A program made the translations under genes and the position numbers. A stretch of 64,000 nt of DNA from Deltaproteobacteria bacterium (GTDB lineage Bacteria; Desulfobacterota; GWC2-55-46). Below are positions 39,066 through 48,355 of the stretch, piece by piece; position 1 is the first letter of the stretch, and the number at the start of each line of letters is the position of its first letter. The notes under the pieces are model-generated. The model was not told the origin of the DNA and ran no database searches. It was given only the letters and a program-made list of their open reading frames with translations. The DNA is taken from the NCBI GenBank assembly GCA_016177845.1, contig JACOUO010000017.1, positions 62,001 through 126,000 of the forward strand. Direction: 5' to 3'.

Positions 39066-40064
39066 ATGTCTTTTTCAAATATATCCGGCCATACAAAAGA
39101 GATAAGCATACTGAGGAACTCTATCCTTGGTAACAGGCTTGCCCATTCGCTCCTTTTTGCGGGGCCTGAGGGCATAGGCAAAAGGCTTGTCGCCCTTGAA
39201 GTGGCAAAGGCGCTCAACTGTCACAGGGGCGGGTCTGATGCCTGCGGACAGTGTGCGGACTGCGAACAGATTGACGCGCAGACGCACCGGAATGTGATTC
39301 AGATATGGCCTATAAATAAGGACGATGAGCCTGACCCGAACGGGCTGATTAAAATAGAGCAGATAAGGGATATCCAGAACTCCATAAAGTTCAGGGTCGA
39401 GAGGGGCAGCAAGGTAGTCATCGTTAACGCGGCTGACAGGATGATGGCAGGGGCCGCAAATGCTTTTTTAAAGACGCTTGAGGAGCCTCCGGCAGGCTCC
39501 ATTATTATTTTAATCTCCTCGCGCTCGGCAGACTTTTTGCCGACAATCCTTTCAAGATGCCAGAGGATAACCTTTCGCCCCCTGCCTGATGAAATCGTAA
39601 GCGGGTATCTGGTCGATAAAAGAGGGATTGCCCCCGAAGACGCGGCCTCTGTGGCGCGCCTCTCAGGAGGCAGCATTTCGCGCGCCATAAAATTCATGGA
39701 TGAAGGCGCGAATGAGAAGAGGAGGGAGATACTCGAACGCCTGACAAGGCTCACCCCAAGGGATACTGACGATGTGCTTAAGTTTGCCGAAGAGCTGTCC
39801 AAAAGGGATGACCTTGATGAGGTGCTTGAGTTCTTAAAGAGCTGGATGAGGGATAGGCTTGTCTCAAATGAAGGGGCAGGCGAGCTTATAGTGAACAGCG
39901 ATATGGGAAGCTACATGGGAAAGGGTTCAAGGGAGTTCAGACACCTTTGGGACTCTTTCATGATGATTGAGAATGCGAAGCGTGGTATTATGCCCCCGCG
40001 GTACGGCAATAAGCAGCTTGCGATGGAGACACTCCTTCTAAGGATTGTCGGATGCGGGATTTGA
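39066..40064 (+). CDS. holB: DNA polymerase III delta-prime subunit
   Basis: Delta-prime is the fixed arm of the clamp loader. The 332-residue protein has FAGPEGIGKRLVALEVA in P-loop position, a zinc module with CGQCADC and an earlier Cys, the sensor-like LLKTLEEPP block (here FLKTLEEPPAGS) and SRCQRITF. The P-loop lacks the standard GKT, which fits delta-prime, a subunit that often does not hydrolyse ATP. Length fits. It follows tmk closely. Confidence 0.92.
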   Translation: MSFSNISGHTKEISILRNSILGNRLAHSLLFAGPEGIGKRLVALEVAKALNCHRGGSDACGQCADCEQIDAQTHRNVIQIWPINKDDEPDPNGLIKIEQIRDIQNSIKFRVERGSKVVIVNAADRMMAGAANAFLKTLEEPPAGSIIILISSRSADFLPTILSRCQRITFRPLPDEIVSGYLVDKRGIAPEDAASVARLSGGSISRAIKFMDEGANEKRREILERLTRLTPRDTDDVLKFAEELSKRDDLDEVLEFLKSWMRDRLVSNEGAGELIVNSDMGSYMGKGSREFRHLWDSFMMIENAKRGIMPPRYGNKQLAMETLLLRIVGCGI

Positions 40065-40099
40065 AGTTGGTTGCAGCATGAAAACAATGAGGTCCATAT

Positions 40100-40987
40100 A
40101 TGGTTAAGGTGGTAGGAGTCAGGTTCAAAAAGGCCTGTAAGGTTTATGATTTCGATAGCAACAATCTTGAATTGAGCCCCGGGGATTCAGTAATAGTCGA
40201 GGTGGAGAGAGGGCTTGGGCTTGGGATAGTAGCATACATCCCCAAAGAGGTGGACCCGGCGACGCTTACAAGGCCTCTTAAAAAAGTAGTGCGCAAGGCG
40301 GATCCGGTTGACCTTGAGAGGAACGGCTTTAATACCGAAAGGGAGAACGAGGCGTTCAGGATATGCAAGGATAAGATAGCGCATTACCATCTCCCCATGA
40401 AGCTTATAAGGGTCGAGTACCTTTTCGACTCAAGCAAGGCGATATTTTATTTCACATCAGAGACAAGGGTTGACTTCAGGGAACTGGTCAAAGACCTTGC
40501 GGCCGGGTTCCATACAAGGATAGAGATGCGTCAGATAGGCGTAAGGGATGAGGCAAAGATGATAGGCGGGCTCGGACCGTGCGGCAGGGAGCTTTGCTGC
40601 GCCGGTTTCCTCTCGGATTTTGAGCCTGTCACAATAAAGATGGCAAAAGAGCAGAACCTTGCGTTAAACCCTGTAAAGATCTCCGGCATCTGCGGAAGGC
40701 TCATGTGCTGCTTAAGCTATGAGCACGACATGTATCAGGGAGAGAAGCACGAGAGGAAGGACAGGGGAGATAAGGGCGACAGGGGCGGCGATAAAGATAA
40801 GGTTGAAAAGAGCAATAATAAGCACGAAGGCGGGTGCGGCGGAGGCTGCGGCGGGGGCGGCAAGCACGGAGGCGGCCACCACCACGGACATCATTCGCAC
40901 GCAAGGAATAAGGGCCAGAATAGCAGCAGTAAGGATACTAACAATACTAATCAGGACAAGGAGAGCGCCCCGCAGGAAGGGGCTTAA
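40100..40987 (+). CDS. PSP1-domain protein, RicT/YaaT-like, with a Cys/His-rich tail
   Basis: The first 210 residues are a PSP1 domain as in Bacillus RicT (YaaT), which with RicA and RicF binds Fe-S clusters and promotes RNA maturation by RNase Y. The conserved Cys blocks GPCGRELCC and GICGRLMCC are both present. After residue 215 comes a charged linker and then a 54-residue tail (242-295) with Cys246, Cys250, eight His among many Gly (256-267), and a polar end. The tail is unusual and looks like a metal store or nickel/zinc-binding run. The gene lies between holB and metG, the same neighbourhood as in many bacteria (tmk-holB-yaaT-metG-tatD). Confidence 0.88.
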   Translation: MVKVVGVRFKKACKVYDFDSNNLELSPGDSVIVEVERGLGLGIVAYIPKEVDPATLTRPLKKVVRKADPVDLERNGFNTERENEAFRICKDKIAHYHLPMKLIRVEYLFDSSKAIFYFTSETRVDFRELVKDLAAGFHTRIEMRQIGVRDEAKMIGGLGPCGRELCCAGFLSDFEPVTIKMAKEQNLALNPVKISGICGRLMCCLSYEHDMYQGEKHERKDRGDKGDRGGDKDKVEKSNNKHEGGCGGGCGGGGKHGGGHHHGHHSHARNKGQNSSSKDTNNTNQDKESAPQEGA

Positions 40988-40993
40988 GGGAGA

Positions 40994-42517
40994 ATGCCTG
41001 ATACTAAAAAGAATTTTTATGTAACTACCCCCATATATTATGTAAACGATGTGCCCCATATCGGACATGCCTATACGACAGTAGCGGCTGACACCATTGC
41101 CCGTTACAAGAGGCTTAAGGGGTGTAATGTATTTTTCCTTACGGGAACGGACGAGCACGGCCAGAAGATGGAGAAGGCCGCAGCAACCGCGGGTGTCCCT
41201 ACAATCGACTTTGTCGATTCCGTAGTGCCGCGCTATAAAGAGCTTTGGGCAAAGCTCAATATCTCAAATGACGATTTTATCCGCACTACGCAGGAGAGGC
41301 ACAAAAACGCCGTAACGCGCCTTTGGGAGACTGTTCAGGCAAAGGGTGATATTTTCCTTGGCGAGTACGAAGACTGGTACTGCGTGCCTTGCGAGAATTT
41401 TTTAACCGAGACGCAGCTTAAGGACGGAAAGTGCCCTGACTGCGGAAGGCCTGTTGAGAAGCTTAAGGAGCAGAGCTATTTCTTCAGGCTCTCAAAATAC
41501 GGCGAGCCCCTTTTAAAGCATATCGAAGCAAATCCTGACTTCATAGAGCCGCAGGGCAAAAGGAACGAGATAGTAAGCTTTCTTAAAGAGGGACTGAGGG
41601 ACTTAAGCGTAAGCAGGACTACATTTTCATGGGGCATACCCGTTCCGGGCGACCCGAAGCATGTCATGTATGTCTGGTTTGACGCGCTCACCAATTATCT
41701 GACCGCTACAGGCTACCCTGAGGGCAATAACGGGTTCTGGCCTGCTGATATACACATAATAGGAAAAGACATACTGAGATTCCACGCCATCTACTGGCCC
41801 GCGTTCCTCATGTCAGCCGGGCTGCCGCTTCCCAAGAAGGTATTTGCCCACGGCTGGTGGACTGTTGACGGCCAGAAGATGAGCAAATCAAAGGGCAATG
41901 TAGTTGACCCGAATCAGGTCGCAGACACCTATGGTGTTGACCAGTTCAGGTATTTCCTTTTGAGGGAAGTGCCCTTTGGAGTTGACGGTGATTTCTCATT
42001 GACCTCTCTTGTCGGCAGGATAAACAGCGAGCTTGCCAATGACTACGGAAACCTGTTGAGCAGGTCTGTCTCGATGATAGATAAGTACAGGGAAGGGATT
42101 GTGCCTGTGCCTGACGAGTCAAAGGACAGGGAAGAGCTTGAAGGCAGGGTGAAGTTCCTCTTCGGTGAGCTGCCTGAGCTTTATTCAAGCAGGATAGAGG
42201 GGCTGAACTTCTACGATGCGTTGTCAAAGGTCTGGGCAGTTATAAGAGAGCTTAACGCCTATGTCGACAAATCCGCGCCGTGGAAGGAAAAGGACGAGGC
42301 TACACTTTCCAATGTGCTCTACAATCTGGCTGAGGGCTTAAGGATACTTTCGATATATATATCCCCTGTAATGCCGCAGACCGCTGAGAAGACAAGGCAG
42401 ACTTTAGGCCTTGATGGAAACATCGAAGGCGCATTTGACGAAGAGACCAGGTGGGGCGGGTTAAAGCCCGGCGTAAAGGTATTAAAGACAACGCCTCTGT
42501 TCCCAAGGATTCAGTAA
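40994..42517 (+). CDS. metG: Methionyl-tRNA synthetase
   Basis: MetG charges tRNA-Met. The 507-residue class I synthetase has HIGH at residues 22-25, the zinc knuckle CVPCENF...CPDCGRP, and KMSKSKGNVVDPN near residue 297. It lacks the C-terminal EMAP-like tRNA-binding domain found in longer MetG forms; that domain may be encoded elsewhere as a separate protein. The gene starts 6 bp after ricT and is followed by a terminator-like hairpin. Confidence 0.96.
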   Translation: MPDTKKNFYVTTPIYYVNDVPHIGHAYTTVAADTIARYKRLKGCNVFFLTGTDEHGQKMEKAAATAGVPTIDFVDSVVPRYKELWAKLNISNDDFIRTTQERHKNAVTRLWETVQAKGDIFLGEYEDWYCVPCENFLTETQLKDGKCPDCGRPVEKLKEQSYFFRLSKYGEPLLKHIEANPDFIEPQGKRNEIVSFLKEGLRDLSVSRTTFSWGIPVPGDPKHVMYVWFDALTNYLTATGYPEGNNGFWPADIHIIGKDILRFHAIYWPAFLMSAGLPLPKKVFAHGWWTVDGQKMSKSKGNVVDPNQVADTYGVDQFRYFLLREVPFGVDGDFSLTSLVGRINSELANDYGNLLSRSVSMIDKYREGIVPVPDESKDREELEGRVKFLFGELPELYSSRIEGLNFYDALSKVWAVIRELNAYVDKSAPWKEKDEATLSNVLYNLAEGLRILSIYISPVMPQTAEKTRQTLGLDGNIEGAFDEETRWGGLKPGVKVLKTTPLFPRIQ

Positions 42518-42537
42518 GAAGTTTTATTTACAATAGG

Positions 42538-42575
42538 CCGTGCGCGTTTTAACGCAGGCGCGGTTTTTTTATTTT
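42538..42575 (+). terminator. Probable terminator after metG
   Basis: An imperfect GC-rich stem (CCGTGC / GCGCGG, with a possible inner GCG/CGC stem around TTTTAA) is followed by seven T at 42564-42570. It lies between metG and the TatD gene and may only reduce read-through. Confidence 0.6.
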
Positions 42576-42593
42576 GACCGGAGTTTGGCAGCA

Positions 42594-44006
42594 ATGGAAA
42601 AGACATATTTCATGGATACTCACGCCCACCTTGACGACCCGAGGTTTGACGGTGACAGGGCTGAGGTAATCCGCAGGGCAAAAGAAGCAGGGCTTAAGAA
42701 TATTATTTCAGTGGGATGCTGGAATATGGAAAAAGGTTTCAAGCCCCTTCTGGAAGTGCTCTCTTATTATGATTTCATATACGCCGGCCTTGGGGTGCAT
42801 CCGCATGACGCGAAAGATGTTGAGGATGATAAGCCCTTTGAAGAGATAAAAAAACTTGCGCTGCAGTCAACTGATGTGGCCCGCTCAAGGGTAGTCGCAA
42901 TCGGCGAGACAGGGCTTGACTACTATTATGACAAGTCACCAAGAGAGACGCAGAAAGAGATTTTCAGAAAGCATATAAGGCTTGCAAGGGAGCTTACTCT
43001 TCCCCTCATCATCCATACAAGGGATGCCGAAGAAGATACCATTGAGGTGCTTAAATCCGAGGGAGTTGGGGAGGCCGGGGGCGTATTTCACTGCTTTTCA
43101 GGCTCAATGAGGCTTGCCGAAGAGGCATTGAAGCTCGGTTTCTATATCTCATTTAGCGGCGTTATAACATTCCCCAACGCAAAGGAACTCAGGGAAGTCG
43201 TAAAGCAAATGCCTGAGGATAAGATACTCATTGAGACAGACTGCCCGTATCTTGCGCCCGTACCTGAAAGGGGCAAGAGGAACGAGCCTGCATTTGTCAT
43301 AAATACCGCAAAAGAAATAGCCAGGCTCAGAGGGCTTACGCTTGACGACATAGGCAGGATTACCACAAGGAACTCTCAGGAGCTTTTTGGCATTAATAAA
43401 GCCCCTGAAAAGGCGCAGATAGCCTACGCAATAAGGAACTCGCTTTACTTGAACCTTACGAACAGGTGCTCGAATTACTGCACATTCTGCGCTAAATTCG
43501 AGTCATATACCGTCAAAGGCCATTACCTTAAACTGAGTGAAGAACCTACTTTCGAGCAGGTGCTTGACGCTATCGGGCCTGAGCCGACCAAGTATGACGA
43601 GATAGTATTCTGCGGTTTCGGCGAGCCTCTCATAAGGCTTGACCTCGTTAAAAAAGTAGGCATGCACCTTAAGAGGATGGGATGCAAAATAAGGATAGAT
43701 ACTGACGGGCTTGCCAACCTTGTGCATGGAAGGAATGTGCTGCCTGAACTGGCATTCGCAGATACCATTTCAGTAAGCCTCAACGCTCCTGATTCAGAGA
43801 CATACCAGAAGCTTATAAAAACCCCGTTCGGCGACAGGTCATATCCTGCGATACTCTACTTCCTCAGGGAAGCAAAGAAGCATATCCAAAAGGTAATGGC
43901 AAGCGTGGTGGCTGTGCCGGGCCTTGACATAGAGGCGTGCCGCAAGGTGGCCGAGGATGACATCGGGGTTGTTTTCAGGGTAAGGGAATATAATAAAGTC
44001 GGCTGA
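42594..44006 (+). CDS. TatD-family hydrolase fused to a radical SAM domain
   Basis: Residues 1-260 are a TatD metal-dependent nuclease: DTHAHLDD with two His ligands, IGETGLDYYYD, HTRDAEED, FHCFSGS and ETDCPYLAP. After a short linker, residues 280-470 form a radical SAM domain with CSNYCTFC (CX3CX2C), an FCGFGEPLIR glycine motif and later SAM-binding blocks. It matches the TatD-linked radical SAM family known as neighbours or fusions in Deltaproteobacteria and relatives. The start at 42594 (MEKTYFMDTHAHL) has GGAG upstream; the longer ORF runs through the terminator. The radical SAM substrate is unknown. It lies in the usual metG-tatD order. Confidence 0.92.
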   Translation: MEKTYFMDTHAHLDDPRFDGDRAEVIRRAKEAGLKNIISVGCWNMEKGFKPLLEVLSYYDFIYAGLGVHPHDAKDVEDDKPFEEIKKLALQSTDVARSRVVAIGETGLDYYYDKSPRETQKEIFRKHIRLARELTLPLIIHTRDAEEDTIEVLKSEGVGEAGGVFHCFSGSMRLAEEALKLGFYISFSGVITFPNAKELREVVKQMPEDKILIETDCPYLAPVPERGKRNEPAFVINTAKEIARLRGLTLDDIGRITTRNSQELFGINKAPEKAQIAYAIRNSLYLNLTNRCSNYCTFCAKFESYTVKGHYLKLSEEPTFEQVLDAIGPEPTKYDEIVFCGFGEPLIRLDLVKKVGMHLKRMGCKIRIDTDGLANLVHGRNVLPELAFADTISVSLNAPDSETYQKLIKTPFGDRSYPAILYFLREAKKHIQKVMASVVAVPGLDIEACRKVAEDDIGVVFRVREYNKVG

Positions 44007-44010
44007 CCGT

Positions 44011-44508
44011 ATGCTATCAAGAAAAGAATACATACTCGCCATAATCCTGGTGCCCCTCTGGATAATCGGGGGAGCTTCGATATTTAAGGGCGAGCTTGCC
44101 GCAGTAAAGATAATACCCGCATTGTTCGGCATGAGCTCTGATGAGAGGGCCGGGCTTTCAGGCCCCTTGTACAACCTTACCCAGAGGCTGAACTCTGTAG
44201 TGCCTGCCACTGACAAGACCACAAAGATATATTTTTTCGTTCCGCCTGAACAAGGCAAGGAAGAGTATTATTCAGGCAAGATAAGCTATTATCTCTGCCC
44301 CCGTAATGTAACCATGATAAAACCCGGGGGAGAGTTTGATTTCAATACCATTAAAAAAGGCGATTATCTCTTAGTGTTCACCCCTGCCTCACTGATGAAT
44401 TCGGGCTTTGAGTCAGACCTCTTAAGCATTATCAGTTCAAGCGCTCTGTATGAGTTTGCCGATGAAAAAGGCAGACAGGCTATCTACAGGGTCGAGAGGG
44501 ATGGCTGA
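44011..44508 (+). CDS. Membrane-anchored protein of unknown function
   Basis: A 165-residue protein with one N-terminal span (about residues 8-28) and a soluble part of roughly 135 residues, probably outside the inner membrane, without known motifs. A block LVFTPASLMNSGFESDLLSI and a late FADEKGRQAIYRVE are all I can point to. Its last base is the first base of the next gene's start (ATGG overlap), so it probably works with that glycosyltransferase-like protein, for example as a membrane partner or as its C-terminal-like soluble domain encoded separately. Confidence 0.66.
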   Translation: MLSRKEYILAIILVPLWIIGGASIFKGELAAVKIIPALFGMSSDERAGLSGPLYNLTQRLNSVVPATDKTTKIYFFVPPEQGKEEYYSGKISYYLCPRNVTMIKPGGEFDFNTIKKGDYLLVFTPASLMNSGFESDLLSIISSSALYEFADEKGRQAIYRVERDG

Positions 44509-45935
44509 TGGGTATCGCAGGCCTTATCTCCGCATTGTTCCTATTTTTCCTGTCGGGATTTCTCATAGTGAAGTTTATTGACAGGAGAGGCGAGCTTGGG
44601 CTTGGTGTGCTGCCAAGGCTTGGGGCAGCCTTTATGCTCGGCTTGGGCGCGGTCTCCCTGCAGATGTTTTTTTATTCCGTTATTTCTATTCGCTTCAGCC
44701 CCTTTGGCATTGCCTTGCCGTGGGTTGCTATTACAATAATCCTGTTTTTGACCCCGCTCGGAAAGGGCTCGCAGAAAACGGAAGCCCTGCCTTCTAAAAG
44801 TGGAATAGGGGCCTTTCAAATAGTCCTTACAGCCCTGATAGCCTTGCAGGTCATCTACGCTTTTATCTATACTTCTCTCATGCCTATAAACGGCTGGGAT
44901 GCGTGGGCGATATGGTTCCTGAAAGCCAAGGCGTTCTTTGTTGATAAGGGAGTTGAGCAATTGTTCTTCGAAAATTACGGCAACTCCCATATTGATTATC
45001 CCCTGATGATACCTCTTTCAGCGGCATGGATTTATACAGCGGTTGGGAGTATAAATGAGTTTGCGGCAAAGGCGTTGTACCCGCTTCAGTACGCCTCCAT
45101 GCTCCTTATCTTCTATTATGTTGTCTCAAGGCTTGCTGACAGGCAGTTCGCAATACTCTTTACCTTTTTACTTTCGCTAACGCCCATTGTCATGGTGCAT
45201 GGCGCAGGCTTTCCCGTAAAGGTAAGCGTCCTTTATATGGGCGACTACACAGGGTATGCTGACCTGCCCCTTGCCATATACTTCCTTGGGGCAGCATCGT
45301 TTTTCTATCTTTATATGCTTGAAGGCAGGATGCCTTTCCTTATCCTTGCTACCCTTTTCTTTGCTGTGGGCGCATGGACAAAGAATGAAGGGCTGACATT
45401 TGCACTTCTCGGCGCAGTTGCCATGCTTGCCTTTATCATCTCGGAGAAAAAGCCTTTAGCAAAGCCGCTCATATTGATAACTGCGGTCTTAATCCTCTTT
45501 ATAGCCCCGTGGTCAATCTATAAAGCGCATTACCATTACACAAGCGAATATGCGGGAAATCTGAGCTTACAGGTGCTTGCGTCAAACTTTAGCAGGCTCG
45601 GCACAATATTCAGCAGTTTTTTAAAATACATGTTTGCTGCGATTGGGCTCTATAATTTTACATGGTGGCTGTTTTTTGCTTCATTGGCTCTCAATGCCCG
45701 TTCCATCTTTACAAAGCCGATGATATTTGTAAATTTCCTGTTGTTCGCCCAGATAGGTATTTACATTTTTGTATATATGATATCGCCTTCTGACATAAAC
45801 TGGCATATCGCCACATCAATTGATAGATTGCTCCTCCATATGGCCCCCCTTGCCATGCTGGTATCGGCGGCAAATATCAATATGTTCCTGAGGAACTTTT
45901 CCGGCAGCAAGGCGGCACAGGTGAGCCCGCAGTAG
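44508..45935 (+). CDS. Polytopic membrane protein, probable GT39-type glycosyltransferase
   Basis: A 475-residue protein with about 10-12 membrane spans. The first large loop, between spans near residues 125-185, reads NGWDAWAIWFLKAK and IDYPLMIPL, the pattern of lipid-phosphate-sugar glycosyltransferases of the PMT/ArnT family (GT39, GT83), where an acidic residue in this loop is catalytic. The Asp in NGWDAW is the natural candidate. Such enzymes use undecaprenyl- or dolichyl-phosphate sugars and act at the periplasmic face. Donor and acceptor are unknown. It forms a two-gene unit with the anchored protein before it. Confidence 0.7.
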   Translation: MGIAGLISALFLFFLSGFLIVKFIDRRGELGLGVLPRLGAAFMLGLGAVSLQMFFYSVISIRFSPFGIALPWVAITIILFLTPLGKGSQKTEALPSKSGIGAFQIVLTALIALQVIYAFIYTSLMPINGWDAWAIWFLKAKAFFVDKGVEQLFFENYGNSHIDYPLMIPLSAAWIYTAVGSINEFAAKALYPLQYASMLLIFYYVVSRLADRQFAILFTFLLSLTPIVMVHGAGFPVKVSVLYMGDYTGYADLPLAIYFLGAASFFYLYMLEGRMPFLILATLFFAVGAWTKNEGLTFALLGAVAMLAFIISEKKPLAKPLILITAVLILFIAPWSIYKAHYHYTSEYAGNLSLQVLASNFSRLGTIFSSFLKYMFAAIGLYNFTWWLFFASLALNARSIFTKPMIFVNFLLFAQIGIYIFVYMISPSDINWHIATSIDRLLLHMAPLAMLVSAANINMFLRNFSGSKAAQVSPQ

Positions 45936-45975
45936 CAAAGGCATGCGAAACCCCCGATAATTCCACATCGTTTCT

Positions 45976-46004
45976 TTGACACTATCGTTCCTTAATGCTA
46001 TCCT
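45976..46004 (+). promoter_or_regulatory. Sigma-70-type promoter of the era-der operon
   Basis: TTGACA at 45976-45981 and TATCCT at 45999-46004, spacing 17 bp. Start would be near 46011, about 85 nt before era. Confidence 0.6.
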
Positions 46005-46094
46005 GAATAATAATTGGCAAATAAGGTTTTTTATTAAATTAGGCGTTTTATGCTGAACTTCGCTTTTTGAGCAGGACGCCGCGGCTGGGAGAAG

Positions 46095-46973
46095 ATGGCT
46101 TTTAAATCAGGTTTCATATCCATAATAGGAAGGCCCAATGTAGGGAAATCAACTCTGCTGAATGCCTTTCTGGGCGAGAAGATATCAATAGTATCTGAGA
46201 AGCCTCAGACTACCAGGAATGTAATAAGGGGGGTTAAAAACCTTCCCGAGAGCCAGATAGTCTTTATCGATACGCCCGGCATACACAAGGGCAAGGGGCT
46301 CCTCAACGAGTTCATGGTAAAAGAGGCGCTTACAGCTATCCATGATGTTGACGGCATACTCTATCTGATAGAGGCTGACAAGCCCAGGTCAGATGATGAC
46401 GCATTTATCATCAAAGGCTTAAAGACAGTAAAATGCCCTGTAATACTGGGTATAAACAAGGTCGATAAGGTCGATAAGAGGAATATACTTCCGATTATCG
46501 AAGAATATTCGAAGATGTTTCCTTTTAAGGAGATAATCCCGATATCGGCTCTCAACGGAGACGGGCTTGACCTGTTGTCAGAGAAGCTCTCGGGGCTCCT
46601 TCCCGAAGGGCCGAAGTACTTCCCTGATGACATAGTTACAGACCAGCCTGAGCGGTTCATAGCGGCTGAGATTGTCAGGGAGAAGATCTTCCGTTTCACA
46701 AAGGAGGAAGTGCCTTATTCGGTCGCCGTGGTCATAGACAAGTTCGAGGAGAAAAAAGACCTCATATCCATCTCGGCCACAATAAATGTTGAGAGAGATT
46801 CCCAGAAGGGTATTATCATAGGCAAGGGCGGAAGCATGCTTAAAAGAATAGGCACTGCCGCGAGGCAGGACCTTGAAAAGCTTCTTGGCTCAAGGGTATT
46901 CCTTGAGCTCTTCGTCCGTGTACAGAAGGAGTGGACAAAAAAGCCGGGCGCCTTAAAGGAGTTCGGCTACTGA
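46095..46973 (+). CDS. era: GTPase Era
   Basis: Era binds the 3' end of 16S rRNA and helps mature the 30S subunit. The 292-residue protein has G1 GRPNVGKST, G3 DTPGIHKG, G4 NKVD and a C-terminal KH domain with GIIIGKGGSMLKRIG. The effector region QTTRNVIRG is intact. Length is standard. It is followed by der after 64 bp. Confidence 0.97.
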   Translation: MAFKSGFISIIGRPNVGKSTLLNAFLGEKISIVSEKPQTTRNVIRGVKNLPESQIVFIDTPGIHKGKGLLNEFMVKEALTAIHDVDGILYLIEADKPRSDDDAFIIKGLKTVKCPVILGINKVDKVDKRNILPIIEEYSKMFPFKEIIPISALNGDGLDLLSEKLSGLLPEGPKYFPDDIVTDQPERFIAAEIVREKIFRFTKEEVPYSVAVVIDKFEEKKDLISISATINVERDSQKGIIIGKGGSMLKRIGTAARQDLEKLLGSRVFLELFVRVQKEWTKKPGALKEFGY

Positions 46974-47037
46974 GTCCTGTTAGAATAATCAGCAAATTAA
47001 TTTAAAAATAAAAGTAAAAAGAAGGTAGCAGTAATAG

Positions 47038-48348
47038 ATGAAGCCAATAGTAGCAATAGTAGGAAGGCCCAATGTCGGAAAATCAACTCTTTTCAACAAG
47101 CTTCTCGGCAGGAAAAAGGCCATAGTCGTTGACGAGCCCGGCGTTACAAGGGATTTGAATTACGCTGACATAGAGGAATTAGGAAGGCCGTTTACAATAA
47201 TAGATACGGGCGGGTTTGAGGTAGAGACCCAAGACGCCATTCTAAAGCAGGTCAGGGACCAGACACGCCTTGCCATCGAGGACGCCGATGTAATTGTTTT
47301 CGTGATGGACGGCAGGGTGGGGCTGACTTCACAGGATATAGAGCTTGTAGAGATGCTCCGCAGGGTCAAAAAGCCGGTTATCTACGCGGCTAATAAGATG
47401 GATACCATAAGGCTTGACGCTGAGCTTGCGGATTTCTACGCGCTCGGTATAGAAGAGATAGTCCCGGTATCAGCCGAGCACGGCAGGGGCGTCAATGAGC
47501 TTATTGATAAGATCATCGAGCATTTGCCCGAGTGGAAGATCGAAGAAGTCGAAGAGGACAGGATAAAGATTGCGATAGTGGGCAGGCCCAATGTCGGCAA
47601 ATCCTCGCTTCTAAATAGGATATTAGGCAAGCCCAGGGCCATTGTCAGCAATGTGGCAGGCACTACCAGAGACCCTGTTGATATGCCGTTTGAACATGAT
47701 GACAGGAAGTACCTTTTCATAGATACAGCAGGCATCAGGAAAAAGAACAAGGTCAGCCTGACTGTTGAGACCTACTGCGTAATGGAGGCCATAAAGTCGA
47801 TAGAGCGGTGCGATGTGGCCATACTGGTAGTCGACGCGCAGGAGGGCATAAAGTCGCAGGACGAAAAGATTGCCGGCCTCATCGAGGACAGGGGCAAGTG
47901 CTGTATAATCATTGTGAACAAATGGGATGCGGTCGAGAAGGACACGCATACGATAGAATATGTAAATGAGATGGTCAGAAGGAGGCTTCCGTTCATTCCC
48001 TTCGCGCCTGTGCTTCTTACCTCAGCCCTTACAGGCCAGAGGGTGCCAAAGGTGCTTGAGACCATAAATGAAGTAGTGGACAAAAGCAGGCAGAGGGTGT
48101 CTACCTCAAGCCTCAATAAGATGATAGAGGAGATGACTTCGCGCTACGGGCCGCCGGTTTACAGGGGAAGGGCAATCAAGTTTTATTACGCTACCCAGAC
48201 CGGAGTGCTGCCCCCGACATTCGTCATATTCGCTAATTTCCCCGAGGGCGTGGCCGATAATTACAAACGCTACATGATAAACGGCCTAAGGGAACTGCTG
48301 GGGCTTGATAATGTCCCAATAAGGGTATACTACAGAAAAAGAGAATAA
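47038..48348 (+). CDS. der: GTPase Der (EngA)
   Basis: Der is a tandem GTPase needed for 50S subunit assembly. The 436-residue protein carries two complete G domains, GRPNVGKST at about residue 8 and GRPNVGKSS at about 181, each with its DTGG/DTAG and NKMD/NKWD motifs, then a KH-like C-terminal domain. Length fits. AGCAGTAATAG before the ATG gives a weak ribosome site, so it may depend on era translation. Confidence 0.97.
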   Translation: MKPIVAIVGRPNVGKSTLFNKLLGRKKAIVVDEPGVTRDLNYADIEELGRPFTIIDTGGFEVETQDAILKQVRDQTRLAIEDADVIVFVMDGRVGLTSQDIELVEMLRRVKKPVIYAANKMDTIRLDAELADFYALGIEEIVPVSAEHGRGVNELIDKIIEHLPEWKIEEVEEDRIKIAIVGRPNVGKSSLLNRILGKPRAIVSNVAGTTRDPVDMPFEHDDRKYLFIDTAGIRKKNKVSLTVETYCVMEAIKSIERCDVAILVVDAQEGIKSQDEKIAGLIEDRGKCCIIIVNKWDAVEKDTHTIEYVNEMVRRRLPFIPFAPVLLTSALTGQRVPKVLETINEVVDKSRQRVSTSSLNKMIEEMTSRYGPPVYRGRAIKFYYATQTGVLPPTFVIFANFPEGVADNYKRYMINGLRELLGLDNVPIRVYYRKRE

Positions 48349-48355
48349 TCCGAAG

